From Pseudomonas guariconensis (GTDB lineage: Bacteria > Pseudomonadota > Gammaproteobacteria > Pseudomonadales > Pseudomonadaceae): a stretch of 64,000 nt of DNA. Made by a program: the position numbers and the translations under genes. Below, piece after piece: positions 43,504 to 51,952 of the stretch (position 1 is its first letter; every line of letters begins with the position of its first letter). Under the pieces are notes generated by a model. That model had not been told where the DNA came from and made no database searches. It saw only the letters and a program-made list of their open reading frames with translations. The stretch spans positions 481,001-545,000 of the forward strand of contig NZ_FMYX01000001.1 in the NCBI RefSeq assembly GCF_900102675.1, given 5' to 3'.

Positions 43504-43528
43504 AAACCCCGCCAACTGGCGGGGTTTT
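43504..43528 (-). terminator. Terminator of the galactarate operon
   Basis: AAACCCCGCCA (43504-43514) and TGGCGGGGTTT (43517-43527) form an 11-bp inverted repeat with T residues on both sides. It lies 27 bp after the aldehyde dehydrogenase stop. It also separates the thioredoxin-like remnant from any upstream promoter. Confidence 0.85.
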
Positions 43529-43554
43529 CTCATGATGGCTCCTGAAAGCGCAGG

Positions 43555-45141
43555 CTAAACTGCCACCGCTTCCCGACTATATTCCCCATCGATCAGTCGC
43601 AAAAGGCCCAATGGGTTGGCATTTTGCAGCGCAGGGGGCAGGAGGTCATCGGGGTAGTTTTGGAAGCACACTGGCCGCAGGAAGCGATCGATGGCCAAGG
43701 TCCCTACAGAGGTACCGCGGGCATCAGAAGTGGCGGGGTAGGGGCCGCCGTGTACCATGGCGTCGCAGACTTCCACACCGGTTGGATAGCCATTGAGCAG
43801 CAGTCGGCCGACTTTTTCCTGCAACAGATCGCTCAACCAGCCATAGGCCAGCAGCTCGGACGGTTCGCCGAGGAGGGTCGCGGTCAGTTGGCCACGCAGG
43901 GCCTTGATAGCATCGGCCAGCTGAGCCTGGTCTTCGATTTCGATCAGCAAGGTCGCGGGGCCGAAAACCTCCTCCTGCAACAGCTCATCACCTTCAAGCA
44001 GCAGGCTGACGTCAGCTGTGAACAGCTGTGGCGAGGCTTGTTGCATCCCTTGCGACGCGCCGGCCAAGTGCTGGATGCCTGGGTGGGCGTGTAGGTGCTC
44101 CAAGCCTTGACGGTAGCTGGCCAGGGTACCGACATTGAGCATGGTCTGCGCTGGTTGGTCGGCCATCTGGGCTTTGAGCTGCTCGACGAAAGCGCTGAAT
44201 GCAGGGGAGCGCAGGCCGAGGATCAGGCCTGGATTGGTGCAAAACTGCCCACATCCCAGAGTGACCGAGGCGCTCAGCTCGCGTGCGATCGCCTCGCCGC
44301 GTACGCGCAACGCCTCGGGCAGAACGATCACCGGGTTGATGCTGGACATTTCGGCGAAAACCGGGATTGGCTGCGGCCGCTCGGCGGCCATCCGGCACAA
44401 GGCGTTGCCGCCCTTGAGCGAGCCAGTGAAGCCGACCGCCTGAATCGCCGGATGTTTCACCAGCCATTCACCGACGCCGCCTCCATAGACCATATTGAAC
44501 ACGCCCGCTGGCATCGAGGTGCGCTCAGCAGCACGCAGAATGGCATCGGCCACCCACTCGGCGGTGGCCATGTGGCCGCTGTGGGCCTTGAACACCACCG
44601 GACAACCAGCGGCCAGCGCCGAGGCAGTGTCGCCGCCGGCGGTGGAGAACGCCAATGGGAAGTTGCTGGCGCCGAACACCGCGACCGGGCCAATGCCGAT
44701 GCGGTATTGGCGCAGGTCCGGGCGAGCTGCAGGCTGGCGTTGGGGTAGCGCACGGTCGATGCGGGCGCCATAAAAGTCGCCACGGCGCAAGACCTTGGCG
44801 AACAGGCGCATTTGAATGCTGGTACGACCACGCTCACCCAAGATGCGACCGTTGGGCAGCGCTGTTTCGCGGCACACCGTGGCGATGAAGTCTTCCCCCA
44901 GGGCGTCGAGTTCATCGGCAATGGTCTCCAGGAAGTCCGCACGTTTCCAAGCGGGCAGGCTGCGATAGGCCGGGAAGGCGGCCGCAGCGGCCTTGGCAGC
45001 GGCGTCCACCTCCATTTCGGTGGCCTGGCTGAACAGGCCTGGCAAGGGTTCGCCAGTAGTGGCGTCCAGGCTCTCGAGCTGGATGTTGCCTTGGGCCGAG
45101 CGTTGGCCGCCGATGTAGTTGTGACCGAGGATCCGGGTCAT
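43555..45141 (-). CDS. Alpha-ketoglutaric semialdehyde dehydrogenase (KGSADH)
   Basis: The 528-residue NAD(P)-dependent aldehyde dehydrogenase oxidises 2,5-dioxopentanoate to 2-oxoglutarate, the last step of galactarate, glucarate and arabinose catabolism. Substrate/cofactor motifs include IGPVAVFGASNFPLAFSTAGGDTASALAAGCPVVFKAH and VGFTGSLKGGNAL. Catalytic residues are Glu in FAEMSSINPV and Cys in LGCGQFCTNPGLILGL. AGGDTASALAAG and the length over 500 residues mark the KGSADH subfamily. It lies 30 bp after garD, and a terminator follows. Confidence 0.92.
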   Translation of the reverse strand: MTRILGHNYIGGQRSAQGNIQLESLDATTGEPLPGLFSQATEMEVDAAAKAAAAAFPAYRSLPAWKRADFLETIADELDALGEDFIATVCRETALPNGRILGERGRTSIQMRLFAKVLRRGDFYGARIDRALPQRQPAARPDLRQYRIGIGPVAVFGASNFPLAFSTAGGDTASALAAGCPVVFKAHSGHMATAEWVADAILRAAERTSMPAGVFNMVYGGGVGEWLVKHPAIQAVGFTGSLKGGNALCRMAAERPQPIPVFAEMSSINPVIVLPEALRVRGEAIARELSASVTLGCGQFCTNPGLILGLRSPAFSAFVEQLKAQMADQPAQTMLNVGTLASYRQGLEHLHAHPGIQHLAGASQGMQQASPQLFTADVSLLLEGDELLQEEVFGPATLLIEIEDQAQLADAIKALRGQLTATLLGEPSELLAYGWLSDLLQEKVGRLLLNGYPTGVEVCDAMVHGGPYPATSDARGTSVGTLAIDRFLRPVCFQNYPDDLLPPALQNANPLGLLRLIDGEYSREAVAV

Positions 45142-45171
45142 GAAAGGCTCCTGTAAGCGTAAACAAGGAAA

Positions 45172-46725
45172 TCAGGTGATAGCGCCGATCTGCCACGGCA
45201 CGAACTCGTTCTGGCCATAGCCGTGCTGCTCGCTTTTGCTGCGCTCGCCTGAGGCAATGCGCAGCATCAGTCGATAGATGTGTTCGCCACGCTCCTCGAT
45301 GGTCATGCTGCCGTCAGCGATGCCGCCGCAGTTCACATCCATGTCTTCTTCCTGGGTTTCCCACAGACGCGTGTTGGTGGCCAACTTGATCGAGGGGGAG
45401 GGCGCGCAGCCGTAGGCCGAGCCGCGCCCGGTGGTGAAGGCGATCAGGTTGGCACCACCTGCGACCTGGCCGGTGGCGGAGATCGGGTCGTAGCCGGGGG
45501 TGTCCATGAACACCAGGCCATGGGCGCGTACCGGCTCGGCATATTCATAGACATCCACCAGGTCACTGGAACCGGCCTTGGCCACAGCACCGAGGGACTT
45601 TTCCAAGATGGTGGTCAGGCCGCCGGCCTTGTTGCCGGCCGAAGGGTTGTTGTTCAACTCGGCGCCCATGCGCTGGCAATAGGCTTCCCACCACCGGATG
45701 CGGGCGATCAGTTTTTCGCCGACCTGCTGGCTCACCGCGCGGCGCGTTAGCAAATGCTCGGCGCCATAGATTTCCGGAGTTTCCGAGAGGATCGCAGTGC
45801 CGCCAGCGGCCACCAGGCGATCCACGGCATTGCCCAGTGCCGGGTTGGCGGTGATGCCCGAATAGCCATCCGAGCCACCGCATTGCAGCCCTACAGTGAG
45901 ATGGCGAACGCTGACAGGTTGACGCTCGACGCGGTTGGCTTCCTCGAGCAGCGACTTCACCTGGGCGATACCGCTGGCGATGGTCTTGGATGTGCCTCCG
46001 GTACCCTGGATGGTGAAGGTGCGCAGCGCATTGCAACTCTTGAGGCCTTGGGCAGCGAGCAAGTCAGGAATCTGGTTGGTCTCGCAGCCAAGACCGATCA
46101 GCAGCACTGCAGAGAAGTTGGCATGTACGGCGTATCCGCCCAGGGTCCGACGCAGCATCGCCAACGCTTCACCACCGGGGTCGACGGCACAGCCGACACC
46201 ATGGGTCAGGGCGACCACGCCATCGACATTGGGGTAGGGCGCCAGAGCTTCGGGATGGATGTCACGGCGGAAATGATCAGCGATCGCTCGGGCTACCGTG
46301 GCCGAGCAGTTAACCGAGGTCAGGATGCCGATGTAATTGCGCGTAGCAACCCGGCCATCCGGGCGCACGATTCCCATGAAAGTGTCTTCTACGGGGGCTT
46401 GCACGCCCCGAGCATCGATACCGAAGGCATAGTCACGGGCGAAGTCGCCCATCGCCAGGTTGTGCACATGCACATGTTCTCCAGCTTCGATGGCCTGGCT
46501 GGCGAAGCCGATGATCTGCCCGTAACGGCGCAGGGGCTGGCCGGCTTCGAGATCGCGAGCGGCCACCTTGTGGCCGGCGGGGATCGGTTCGCGCACCCGC
46601 ACGCCTTCTTCCAGTTGCAAGTCTTTGGGCAGCGCCTGGCGGGCGATCAGCACGTCGTCCAGCGGGTTGAGTCGAATCACGGCATTGGCAGCACTTTCAC
46701 TGCCCGTCTTTGTAATCAATTGCAT
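45172..46725 (-). CDS. garD: Galactarate dehydratase
   Basis: The 517-residue iron-dependent dehydratase of the UxaA/GarD family converts galactarate to 5-dehydro-4-deoxyglucarate. A SAF-like N-terminal domain (IRLNPLDDVLIARQALPKDL, IPAGHKVAARDL) is followed by the large catalytic region. Cysteine-bearing motifs are ILTSVNCSATVARAI, THGVGCAVDPGGEAL, LLIGLGCETNQIPDL and LTVGLQCGGSDGYSGITANP. Length agrees with GarD rather than with the shorter altronate dehydratases. ATG 46725 has GAGG at 8 bp. The surrounding KGSADH and sugar-acid permease support galactarate as the substrate. Confidence 0.9.
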   Translation of the reverse strand: MQLITKTGSESAANAVIRLNPLDDVLIARQALPKDLQLEEGVRVREPIPAGHKVAARDLEAGQPLRRYGQIIGFASQAIEAGEHVHVHNLAMGDFARDYAFGIDARGVQAPVEDTFMGIVRPDGRVATRNYIGILTSVNCSATVARAIADHFRRDIHPEALAPYPNVDGVVALTHGVGCAVDPGGEALAMLRRTLGGYAVHANFSAVLLIGLGCETNQIPDLLAAQGLKSCNALRTFTIQGTGGTSKTIASGIAQVKSLLEEANRVERQPVSVRHLTVGLQCGGSDGYSGITANPALGNAVDRLVAAGGTAILSETPEIYGAEHLLTRRAVSQQVGEKLIARIRWWEAYCQRMGAELNNNPSAGNKAGGLTTILEKSLGAVAKAGSSDLVDVYEYAEPVRAHGLVFMDTPGYDPISATGQVAGGANLIAFTTGRGSAYGCAPSPSIKLATNTRLWETQEEDMDVNCGGIADGSMTIEERGEHIYRLMLRIASGERSKSEQHGYGQNEFVPWQIGAIT

Positions 46726-46752
46726 GACATTTACCTCAAGGGGACGCGGCAC

Positions 46753-48078
46753 TCAGGCCAGGCCGCGTTCGCGATAGTCGATCAGCCCCGAGAACAGCAT
46801 CAGGCCGAACGCCATGACCACGAAGAAGATCAGGGCCAGGAAGTAAGAACCGGTGAACTGCACGATCAAGCCGATCAGGATCGGCACCAGAACACCCACC
46901 ATGTTGCCGCAGAAGTTCATGCTGCCGCCCAGCACGCCCGCCTTGGACTTGCCGCCAAGGATCGCCGGCAGGCACCAGTACATGCCGCACCAGCGAATGA
47001 AGAACAGCGCGACGCAGAGCAGGGCGATGACCTTCACGGCATCCGGGGTATAGGCGACCAGCAGGATGCACAAGGCAGCCACGGCAGCAGAACCTGCGAA
47101 CATGCTGCGCATCACGGTGTTCGGCTGGCCACCGTTGGTTTTCCATTTGTCGGCGATCCAGCCGCCGACCAACTCGCCGACGAAGCCGCACATGAAAATC
47201 AGGAAAGTCGCGCCGCCCATGGCCTTGATGTCGAGGTTGTGAGCCTTGTGCAGGTAGCTCGGCATCCAGGTCAGCAAACCGTAGAACACGCTGTTGTAGC
47301 AGGCATAGCCGGCAAACATGCACAGCACCGACCGGCTCTTGAGCAGTTCCTTGAGCACGGCCTTGCGGTTGCCGTTGTGCTTGCTTGCAGCTTCATTGGC
47401 CTGGGTGATGTAAGACAACTCGGCGGTGTTGACCTGCGGGTGTTCGCTTGGATGGTTGCGGATGTACCACCAGGCCCAGACACCCACGACGATGGTGCCG
47501 ACACCCGCGATGATGAATGCGATGCGCCACGAGTCGAACCAGGTGATCAGGCCTGCGATGATGATCGCCCCCAGCGCGGTGCCCAACGGTGCGCCGCCAT
47601 CAACCAAGGTCGCACCACGGCCGCGTTCGTTCGGGGTCAACCAAGCACCATTGAGCTTGGCGCCTGCCGGCATGATCGGCGACTCGGCAACGCCCAGGCC
47701 GACACGGGTGATCAGCAGGGTGATCCAGTGGTGGGCAAAGCCGCCTAGCGCCTGGAAGGCCCCCCAGCCGACCGTGGCCACGCCGATGATGTTGCGCACC
47801 TGGAAGCGGTCCAGCAGCATGCCGCTGGGAATCTGCATCAGAGCGTAGGACCAGAAGAAAGCGCTGAGTATCAGGCCCTCCAGCGCCGGGGTAAGTTCGA
47901 ATTCGGCCGAAATCAACGGCAACGCTACCGACAGCGAGGCGCGGTCGATGTAGTTGATGGCAGCGAGCAACAGGAGAATCAGGAAGATCCGCCAGCGTAC
48001 GTTGGTCGGGCGGGCAGTGTCGGCACTCGCCAGGGACGACGAGGGTGACGCCGTGTAAGGGCTATTCTTCATGCTCAT
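46753..48078 (-). CDS. Sugar-acid MFS permease (GudP/ACS family)
   Basis: The 441-residue anion:cation symporter family transporter has RWRIFLILLLLAAINYIDRASLSVALPLISAEF at TM1, typical of D-glucarate/D-galactarate permeases. Other features are FFWSYALMQIPSGMLLDRFQVRNI and RVGLGVAESPIMPAGAKLNGAWLTPNERGRGATLVDGGAPLG. Twelve TM helices are visible. An alternative start at 48072 has the better-spaced ribosome site. Placed between AraD1-like and garD genes, it probably imports galactarate. Confidence 0.9.
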   Translation of the reverse strand: MSMKNSPYTASPSSSLASADTARPTNVRWRIFLILLLLAAINYIDRASLSVALPLISAEFELTPALEGLILSAFFWSYALMQIPSGMLLDRFQVRNIIGVATVGWGAFQALGGFAHHWITLLITRVGLGVAESPIMPAGAKLNGAWLTPNERGRGATLVDGGAPLGTALGAIIIAGLITWFDSWRIAFIIAGVGTIVVGVWAWWYIRNHPSEHPQVNTAELSYITQANEAASKHNGNRKAVLKELLKSRSVLCMFAGYACYNSVFYGLLTWMPSYLHKAHNLDIKAMGGATFLIFMCGFVGELVGGWIADKWKTNGGQPNTVMRSMFAGSAAVAALCILLVAYTPDAVKVIALLCVALFFIRWCGMYWCLPAILGGKSKAGVLGGSMNFCGNMVGVLVPILIGLIVQFTGSYFLALIFFVVMAFGLMLFSGLIDYRERGLA

Positions 48079-48128
48079 CTCTCTCTTATGGTTCTTATGA
48101 AATGCCGGCGCAGCTAAGCGCCGCTGAA

Positions 48129-49127
48129 TCAGAGCGCCGTCACCTGTCCAGGTGCGAAGGTCGCTGGCGACAGGGCAATGCCGTTGCGCAGCGGGGCACC
48201 GAATTCCGGCAGGCTGATTTCGAATACGTCACCGACAGCTGTCCTGACGTGGTCGGCGAACGACAAGGTCGCGGTGCCGAAGAAGTGAATGTGCACATCG
48301 CCAGGGCGCAGGAACTGCGCATACTTGAAGTGGTGGTACTCCAGGTTTTCCAGGGAGTGACACATGTTGTCCTCGCCACTGAGGAACGCCTTTTCCCAGA
48401 TCACGCTGTTGCCCCGAAGGATTCGGCTGACACCATCCAAGTGGCGCGGCAACTCGCCTATCCGCAGTTCCGGGCCGAACGAGCAGTTGCGCAGTTTGGA
48501 GTGAGCCAGGTACAGGTAGTTGCGCCGCTCCATCACATGATCGGAAAACTCGTTGCCGATGGCGAAGCCCAGTCGATAGGGGCGGCCATCGTCGCCGATG
48601 ATATAAAGCCCGGCGAGCTCCGGCTCCTCACCTGCATCCTCGGCAAAGGCCGGGCTCTGGAACGCTTGGCCTGGACGGACCACTATCGAACCGTCGCCCT
48701 TGTAAAACCATTCCGGCTGCACGCCAGCAGTCCCAGGGGTAGGGCGCCCCCCTTCGATGCCCCACTGGAAAATGCGCGCCGTGTCGGTCAGAGCAGCGGC
48801 ATCGTCGATTTTCTGCTGATGCATCTTGTCACGCGTCGAGGCGCTGCCCAGGTGGGTCAGGCCTGTTCCGCTGACCAGGCAATGGGCGGGATCTTCGTGG
48901 TCCAGCGGTGGCAGTACGCGACACTCCGCCAGCATCTGGGCGTAGCACTCATCGCTGTGCTCAAGGCCTCGCGCAATAACTTCGTCGCCCAGGCTGCGCC
49001 GGTTGCGGATGGCCGCCAGGGCCAGTTCGCGCATGTGTGTGGTATTGCGTACGACCTGAATTACGTCGCCTTCGACCACCCCGACACGGCGCTGGGCATG
49101 GCCAGTTTCAAATTGGATCAGACGCAT
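48129..49127 (-). CDS. AraD1-family (fumarylacetoacetase-fold) dehydratase-like enzyme
   Basis: The 332-residue protein belongs to the FAH-fold group: VSGTGLTHLGSASTRDKMHQ, EWFYKGDGSIVVRPG, AGLYIIGDDGRPYRLGFAIGNEFSDHVMERRNYLYLAHSKLRNCSFGPEL. These features place it with AraD1, linked to 2-keto-3-deoxy-L-arabinonate dehydration. Its start is ATG 49127; the longer frame to 49535 is antisense to the LysR gene. In the galactarate pathway a dehydratase/decarboxylase must turn 5-dehydro-4-deoxyglucarate into alpha-ketoglutaric semialdehyde. No KdgD gene is present here, so this enzyme may fill or complement that step. Confidence 0.85.
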   Translation of the reverse strand: MRLIQFETGHAQRRVGVVEGDVIQVVRNTTHMRELALAAIRNRRSLGDEVIARGLEHSDECYAQMLAECRVLPPLDHEDPAHCLVSGTGLTHLGSASTRDKMHQQKIDDAAALTDTARIFQWGIEGGRPTPGTAGVQPEWFYKGDGSIVVRPGQAFQSPAFAEDAGEEPELAGLYIIGDDGRPYRLGFAIGNEFSDHVMERRNYLYLAHSKLRNCSFGPELRIGELPRHLDGVSRILRGNSVIWEKAFLSGEDNMCHSLENLEYHHFKYAQFLRPGDVHIHFFGTATLSFADHVRTAVGDVFEISLPEFGAPLRNGIALSPATFAPGQVTAL

Positions 49128-49235
49128 GCTGACTCCTGTTGTTCTTGTGGGATCAATTGCTGGCCACTTTATTTCTCCCGGTTGATGCTGCCTAATGAGA
49201 GCTGCTGACACCGCGATAACTTTTAGTGATCCCCT

Positions 49236-50153
49236 ATGCTCCCATCTTTGACTTCCATGGCTTCGCGACTGCGCCTTCGTCAGTTGCGCCTCCTGATCAG
49301 CCTCGATGAACTTGGCTCGATCCACAAAGCAGCCGAGGCAATGTCCATAACCCAGCCTGGGGCCACCAAGGCCCTGAACGAGATCGAGTCGACCTTGGGT
49401 GCAGTGCTGTTCGAGCGGACCAACAAAGGGTTGGAGGCCAATGACTTGGGTCGTTGCGTGGTGCGCTACGCACGTTTGATCAACACAGATCTCGCCCACC
49501 TGCGCGAAGAGATGTTGGGGATCCTCCAGGGGCACGGGGGGCGTCTCTCGGTGGGTACTATCATGGGGGCGGTGCCGATGATGGTGGAGGGTTTAGCGCG
49601 CTTGCGCGAGGCCCAGCCGGATCTGTCGGTCACGGTGGTAGAGGACACCAGCGACCGCTTGCTCAGCTTGCTCGATCAGGGACGACTGGACGTGGTGATC
49701 TGTCGAACCAGCGTCAGCCATCGACCGGCAGCTTACGAAAGCCGGGTCAAGCACCAGGAACAACTCGTGTTGGTGGCCAACCCGGCACACCCCTTGGCTG
49801 GCAGCCAGTCCCTGAACTTGTCCCAGCTGACTGACTCGCGCTGGGTGGTGTTTCCGGTGAACATGCCCCTGCGCCTTACGCTCGAGCGTGAGTTTCGTGA
49901 GGCCGGGTTGAGCTTTCCGCAGTATCCCATCGAAACCTCATCGACCTTCACCACATTGTCAATGCTGCAGCAGGATGCCGGACTGCTCGCCGTCATGCCG
50001 TGGGATGTGGCGAAAGTGGCCGTGGAGCATGGCATGTTGGTACGGCTGCCATTGCAACTGATGTCGCGAAGTGAACCTTACGAAGTAGTCACACGACGCG
50101 ACGTGGAACTGAGCAGTCCTACCCAAGTGCTCATAGATATCTTGATGGACTGA
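49236..50153 (+). CDS. LysR-family regulator of the sugar-acid operon (GguR-like)
   Basis: The 305-residue regulator has the HTH in LRQLRLLISLDELGSIHKAAEAMSITQPGATKALNEIE and the effector domain GRLSVGTIMGAVPMMVEGLARLREAQPDLSVTVVED. It belongs to the GbpR/GguR group that controls galactarate and glucarate or galactose genes. It is divergent from the AraD1-like gene with a 108-bp shared region containing GCGATAAC near 49212, a plausible half-site. ATG 49236 or 49257 could be the start. Confidence 0.88.
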   Translation: MLPSLTSMASRLRLRQLRLLISLDELGSIHKAAEAMSITQPGATKALNEIESTLGAVLFERTNKGLEANDLGRCVVRYARLINTDLAHLREEMLGILQGHGGRLSVGTIMGAVPMMVEGLARLREAQPDLSVTVVEDTSDRLLSLLDQGRLDVVICRTSVSHRPAAYESRVKHQEQLVLVANPAHPLAGSQSLNLSQLTDSRWVVFPVNMPLRLTLEREFREAGLSFPQYPIETSSTFTTLSMLQQDAGLLAVMPWDVAKVAVEHGMLVRLPLQLMSRSEPYEVVTRRDVELSSPTQVLIDILMD

Positions 50154-50454
50154 GCTTCTTTGCTTACACGCTGCCACACGCAACTTAAAAAAGAATCAGG
50201 GTAGGGCAGAAAGAGTAAATACCAGCAGCCCGCAAAAGCTTGCATGGCCGGTGGAGTCTCAATCTGCCGAAGATTAGAAAACGCAGGCATATATGGCTAT
50301 CGCAAAATTCACGATTGCCTGAGAGCTGGGATGAATTGGAGGCAGCATCCATCTGGAATAAATACAATTTAACATAATACACATTATGCGCACCTTCGTA
50401 TGAAGCTACCGGGGCCGTGAGTGGGCAGATTTGAAGCCAGGCCCCTGGCCTAAA
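50154..50454. other. AT-richer intergenic region
   Basis: These 301 bp between the LysR gene and the HEPN-like gene hold no ORF with recognisable features. A perfect inverted repeat CATAAT-ACAC-ATTATG lies at 50373-50388. GCCAGG-CC-CCTGGC near 50436-50449 may end minus-strand transcription of the HEPN-like gene. Base composition is clearly lower in GC than the flanking operons. Confidence 0.45.
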
Positions 50455-51000
50455 TCACTGCGCTGCAGATCGAGCTTGGACCTCAGCGATGTAACCCAGC
50501 ACGAACAGATCCTGCGAGCCTCGCTCCTTGTAGTAGCCAACCACGTTGGCCAACGTCCACCGCAGCAACCTCATCAGCACTGGATCGGAAAATTTCCAGC
50601 TGGCCGACTCATACTGATATCGGCTGTTGGTGAACACATCGCGATACCGCTCGAATGAATGTTCCTGGCTGTTAAGGGCCAGGCTCTCGCGAATCGCCGC
50701 AGGCATCGCGTGAAACAGCGTCAGCAGATCGTGAGCATCACGCTTTTGTTTGGATGGAATCTTGCCGATTGACTGCAAGTGCTGGTGAGCCGTTTTGAGA
50801 GCTTCGACGTCGAGCTTGTAGGTTTCGCCAGGCGTACCTTGGTGCTGATCTGACAAGAAAATTAAGCTTTTCAGCAGGATTTCCATACCGATCGCTGCAT
50901 TGACCATGGCGACATGTGGGAGGTTTTGGGCGTGTAGAAGCTCAGCGGCCTTGAGGTAGTTATGGGCGCTTTCAAGCATCCAGCCTGGAAAATGAGTCAT
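50455..51000 (-). CDS. HEPN-like hypothetical protein
   Basis: The 181-residue all-helical protein has HNYLKAAELLHAQNLPHVAMVNAAIGMEILLKSLIFLSDQ and KRDAHDLLTLFHAMPAAIRESL. The helix-and-HDLL pattern resembles HEPN-fold proteins found beside toxin-antitoxin or defence modules. No nucleotidyltransferase partner is adjacent and a clear catalytic RxxxxH is not obvious. The gene is single, in AT-richer DNA, with a repeat array directly upstream. Function unknown. Confidence 0.7.
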   Translation of the reverse strand: MTHFPGWMLESAHNYLKAAELLHAQNLPHVAMVNAAIGMEILLKSLIFLSDQHQGTPGETYKLDVEALKTAHQHLQSIGKIPSKQKRDAHDLLTLFHAMPAAIRESLALNSQEHSFERYRDVFTNSRYQYESASWKFSDPVLMRLLRWTLANVVGYYKERGSQDLFVLGYIAEVQARSAAQ

Positions 51001-51034
51001 TGAGTGGTGATCCTCGATGGTCGATGACGCCGAA

Positions 51035-51144
51035 GGTAGCTCACCAGGTGAACTACCCCTAGCTCATTCTTGAACGCTAGCGTGCAGATTTGAGCGTTAG
51101 CGATCACCGATGAGCTACCCCTAGCTCACCAGATGAGCTACCCT
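51035..51144. repeat. Array of short direct and inverted repeats upstream of the HEPN-like gene
   Basis: An 18-bp unit TGA(A/G)CTACCCCTAGCTCA occurs at 51049-51066 and 51111-51128, each itself an inverted repeat around CCCC. GGTAGCTCACC and GGTGAACTACC (51035-51057) form another dyad. TGAACGCTAGCG (51071-51082) and TGAGCGTTAGCG (51091-51102) are near-identical direct repeats 20 bp apart. TGAGCTACCC recurs at 51134-51143. The block ends 35 bp before the HEPN-like start and looks like a compound operator or recombination/replication element. Confidence 0.75.
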
Positions 51145-51226
51145 GCCCTAATAATATAACCTCAAGGAATAACTCCACTAAATATTCATTTTGTTGAGTT
51201 ATATAAATCACCCATCATACTTTGCA

Positions 51227-51880
51227 CTACCGCCACCGCAAAACCGGCCATCCCGTCGCGTCAGCGTGCGCTCGCAGCACTGGATCCGGATTGACGGTAT
51301 GCGGTTTGGCGACCAGCGAAAGCAACGGCAGGTCATTGCGAGAATCGGAATAAAAATAAGCCCCTTCTAGCCCTTCGCCATGCTCCTGCAGCCAGCTGTG
51401 CAGCCGCGCCACTTTGCCTTCTCGATAGGTCAAGATCCCGCAGGTATTGCCGGTATAACTGCCCTGCTGCTGTTCAAGATCAATCGCCAGGACTTCTTCG
51501 ACCCCCAATTGCTTGGCAATACGACTCACCAAGAAGTGTGCCGATGCTGAAATGATCAACACCCGGTCACCCTCCTCTCGATGTCTCGCCAGGCACGCCA
51601 TGGCGTCGTCGTGGATACGCGGGGTGATGATGTCCTCCACGAAGGGGTCCACCGCTTCGGCCACCTCTTCTATCGTTCGGCCGACCAGCGGGGACAGGCT
51701 GAACGTCATATACGCTTCCATCGCCAACTTGCCCTGCGCATAGAGCACCATGAGTTCGCGATCGCGTTCGATGAAGCTGGGCCCTTCAACCCAGCCGAGC
51801 GCTGCCATATGGCTGCTCCACAAACTGGCGCAGTCGCCATTGATAAGGGTGTCGTCCAGGTCAAAAAGTGCGAGGGCCAT
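51227..51880 (-). CDS. HAD-superfamily IB phosphatase (SerB-like)
   Basis: The 217-residue phosphatase has motif I LALFDLDDTLINGD (nucleophile and acid Asp), motif II VLIISASAHFLVSRIA, a Lys in REGKVARLHSW and motif III AYFYSDSRNDLPLL. The small helical cap is of subfamily IB type. It acts on a phosphorylated small molecule in the cytoplasm. It follows the OPA-type transporter by 72 bp on the same strand, so it may dephosphorylate what that transporter imports. Confidence 0.9.
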   Translation of the reverse strand: MALALFDLDDTLINGDCASLWSSHMAALGWVEGPSFIERDRELMVLYAQGKLAMEAYMTFSLSPLVGRTIEEVAEAVDPFVEDIITPRIHDDAMACLARHREEGDRVLIISASAHFLVSRIAKQLGVEEVLAIDLEQQQGSYTGNTCGILTYREGKVARLHSWLQEHGEGLEGAYFYSDSRNDLPLLSLVAKPHTVNPDPVLRAHADATGWPVLRWR

Positions 51881-51952
51881 TGGCCACCTCCAAGATACAG
51901 GTTCGTGGTGCGAAGGCTCTTCCAGCCTTCGCCCGGTGAAATGTCAGCGGCA

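Noticed and set aside
45754..47748. Very long plus-strand open frame (664 codons) opposite garD and the sugar-acid permease
   Set aside because: It is antisense to two genes with full family motifs, and its translation is His/Gln/Asp-rich with no domain. Such frames are common opposite GC-rich genes.
51035..51144. CRISPR-like reading of the repeat array
   Set aside because: Repeat units are only 10-18 bp, unevenly spaced and partly overlapping, with no cas genes. It does not fit a CRISPR array.
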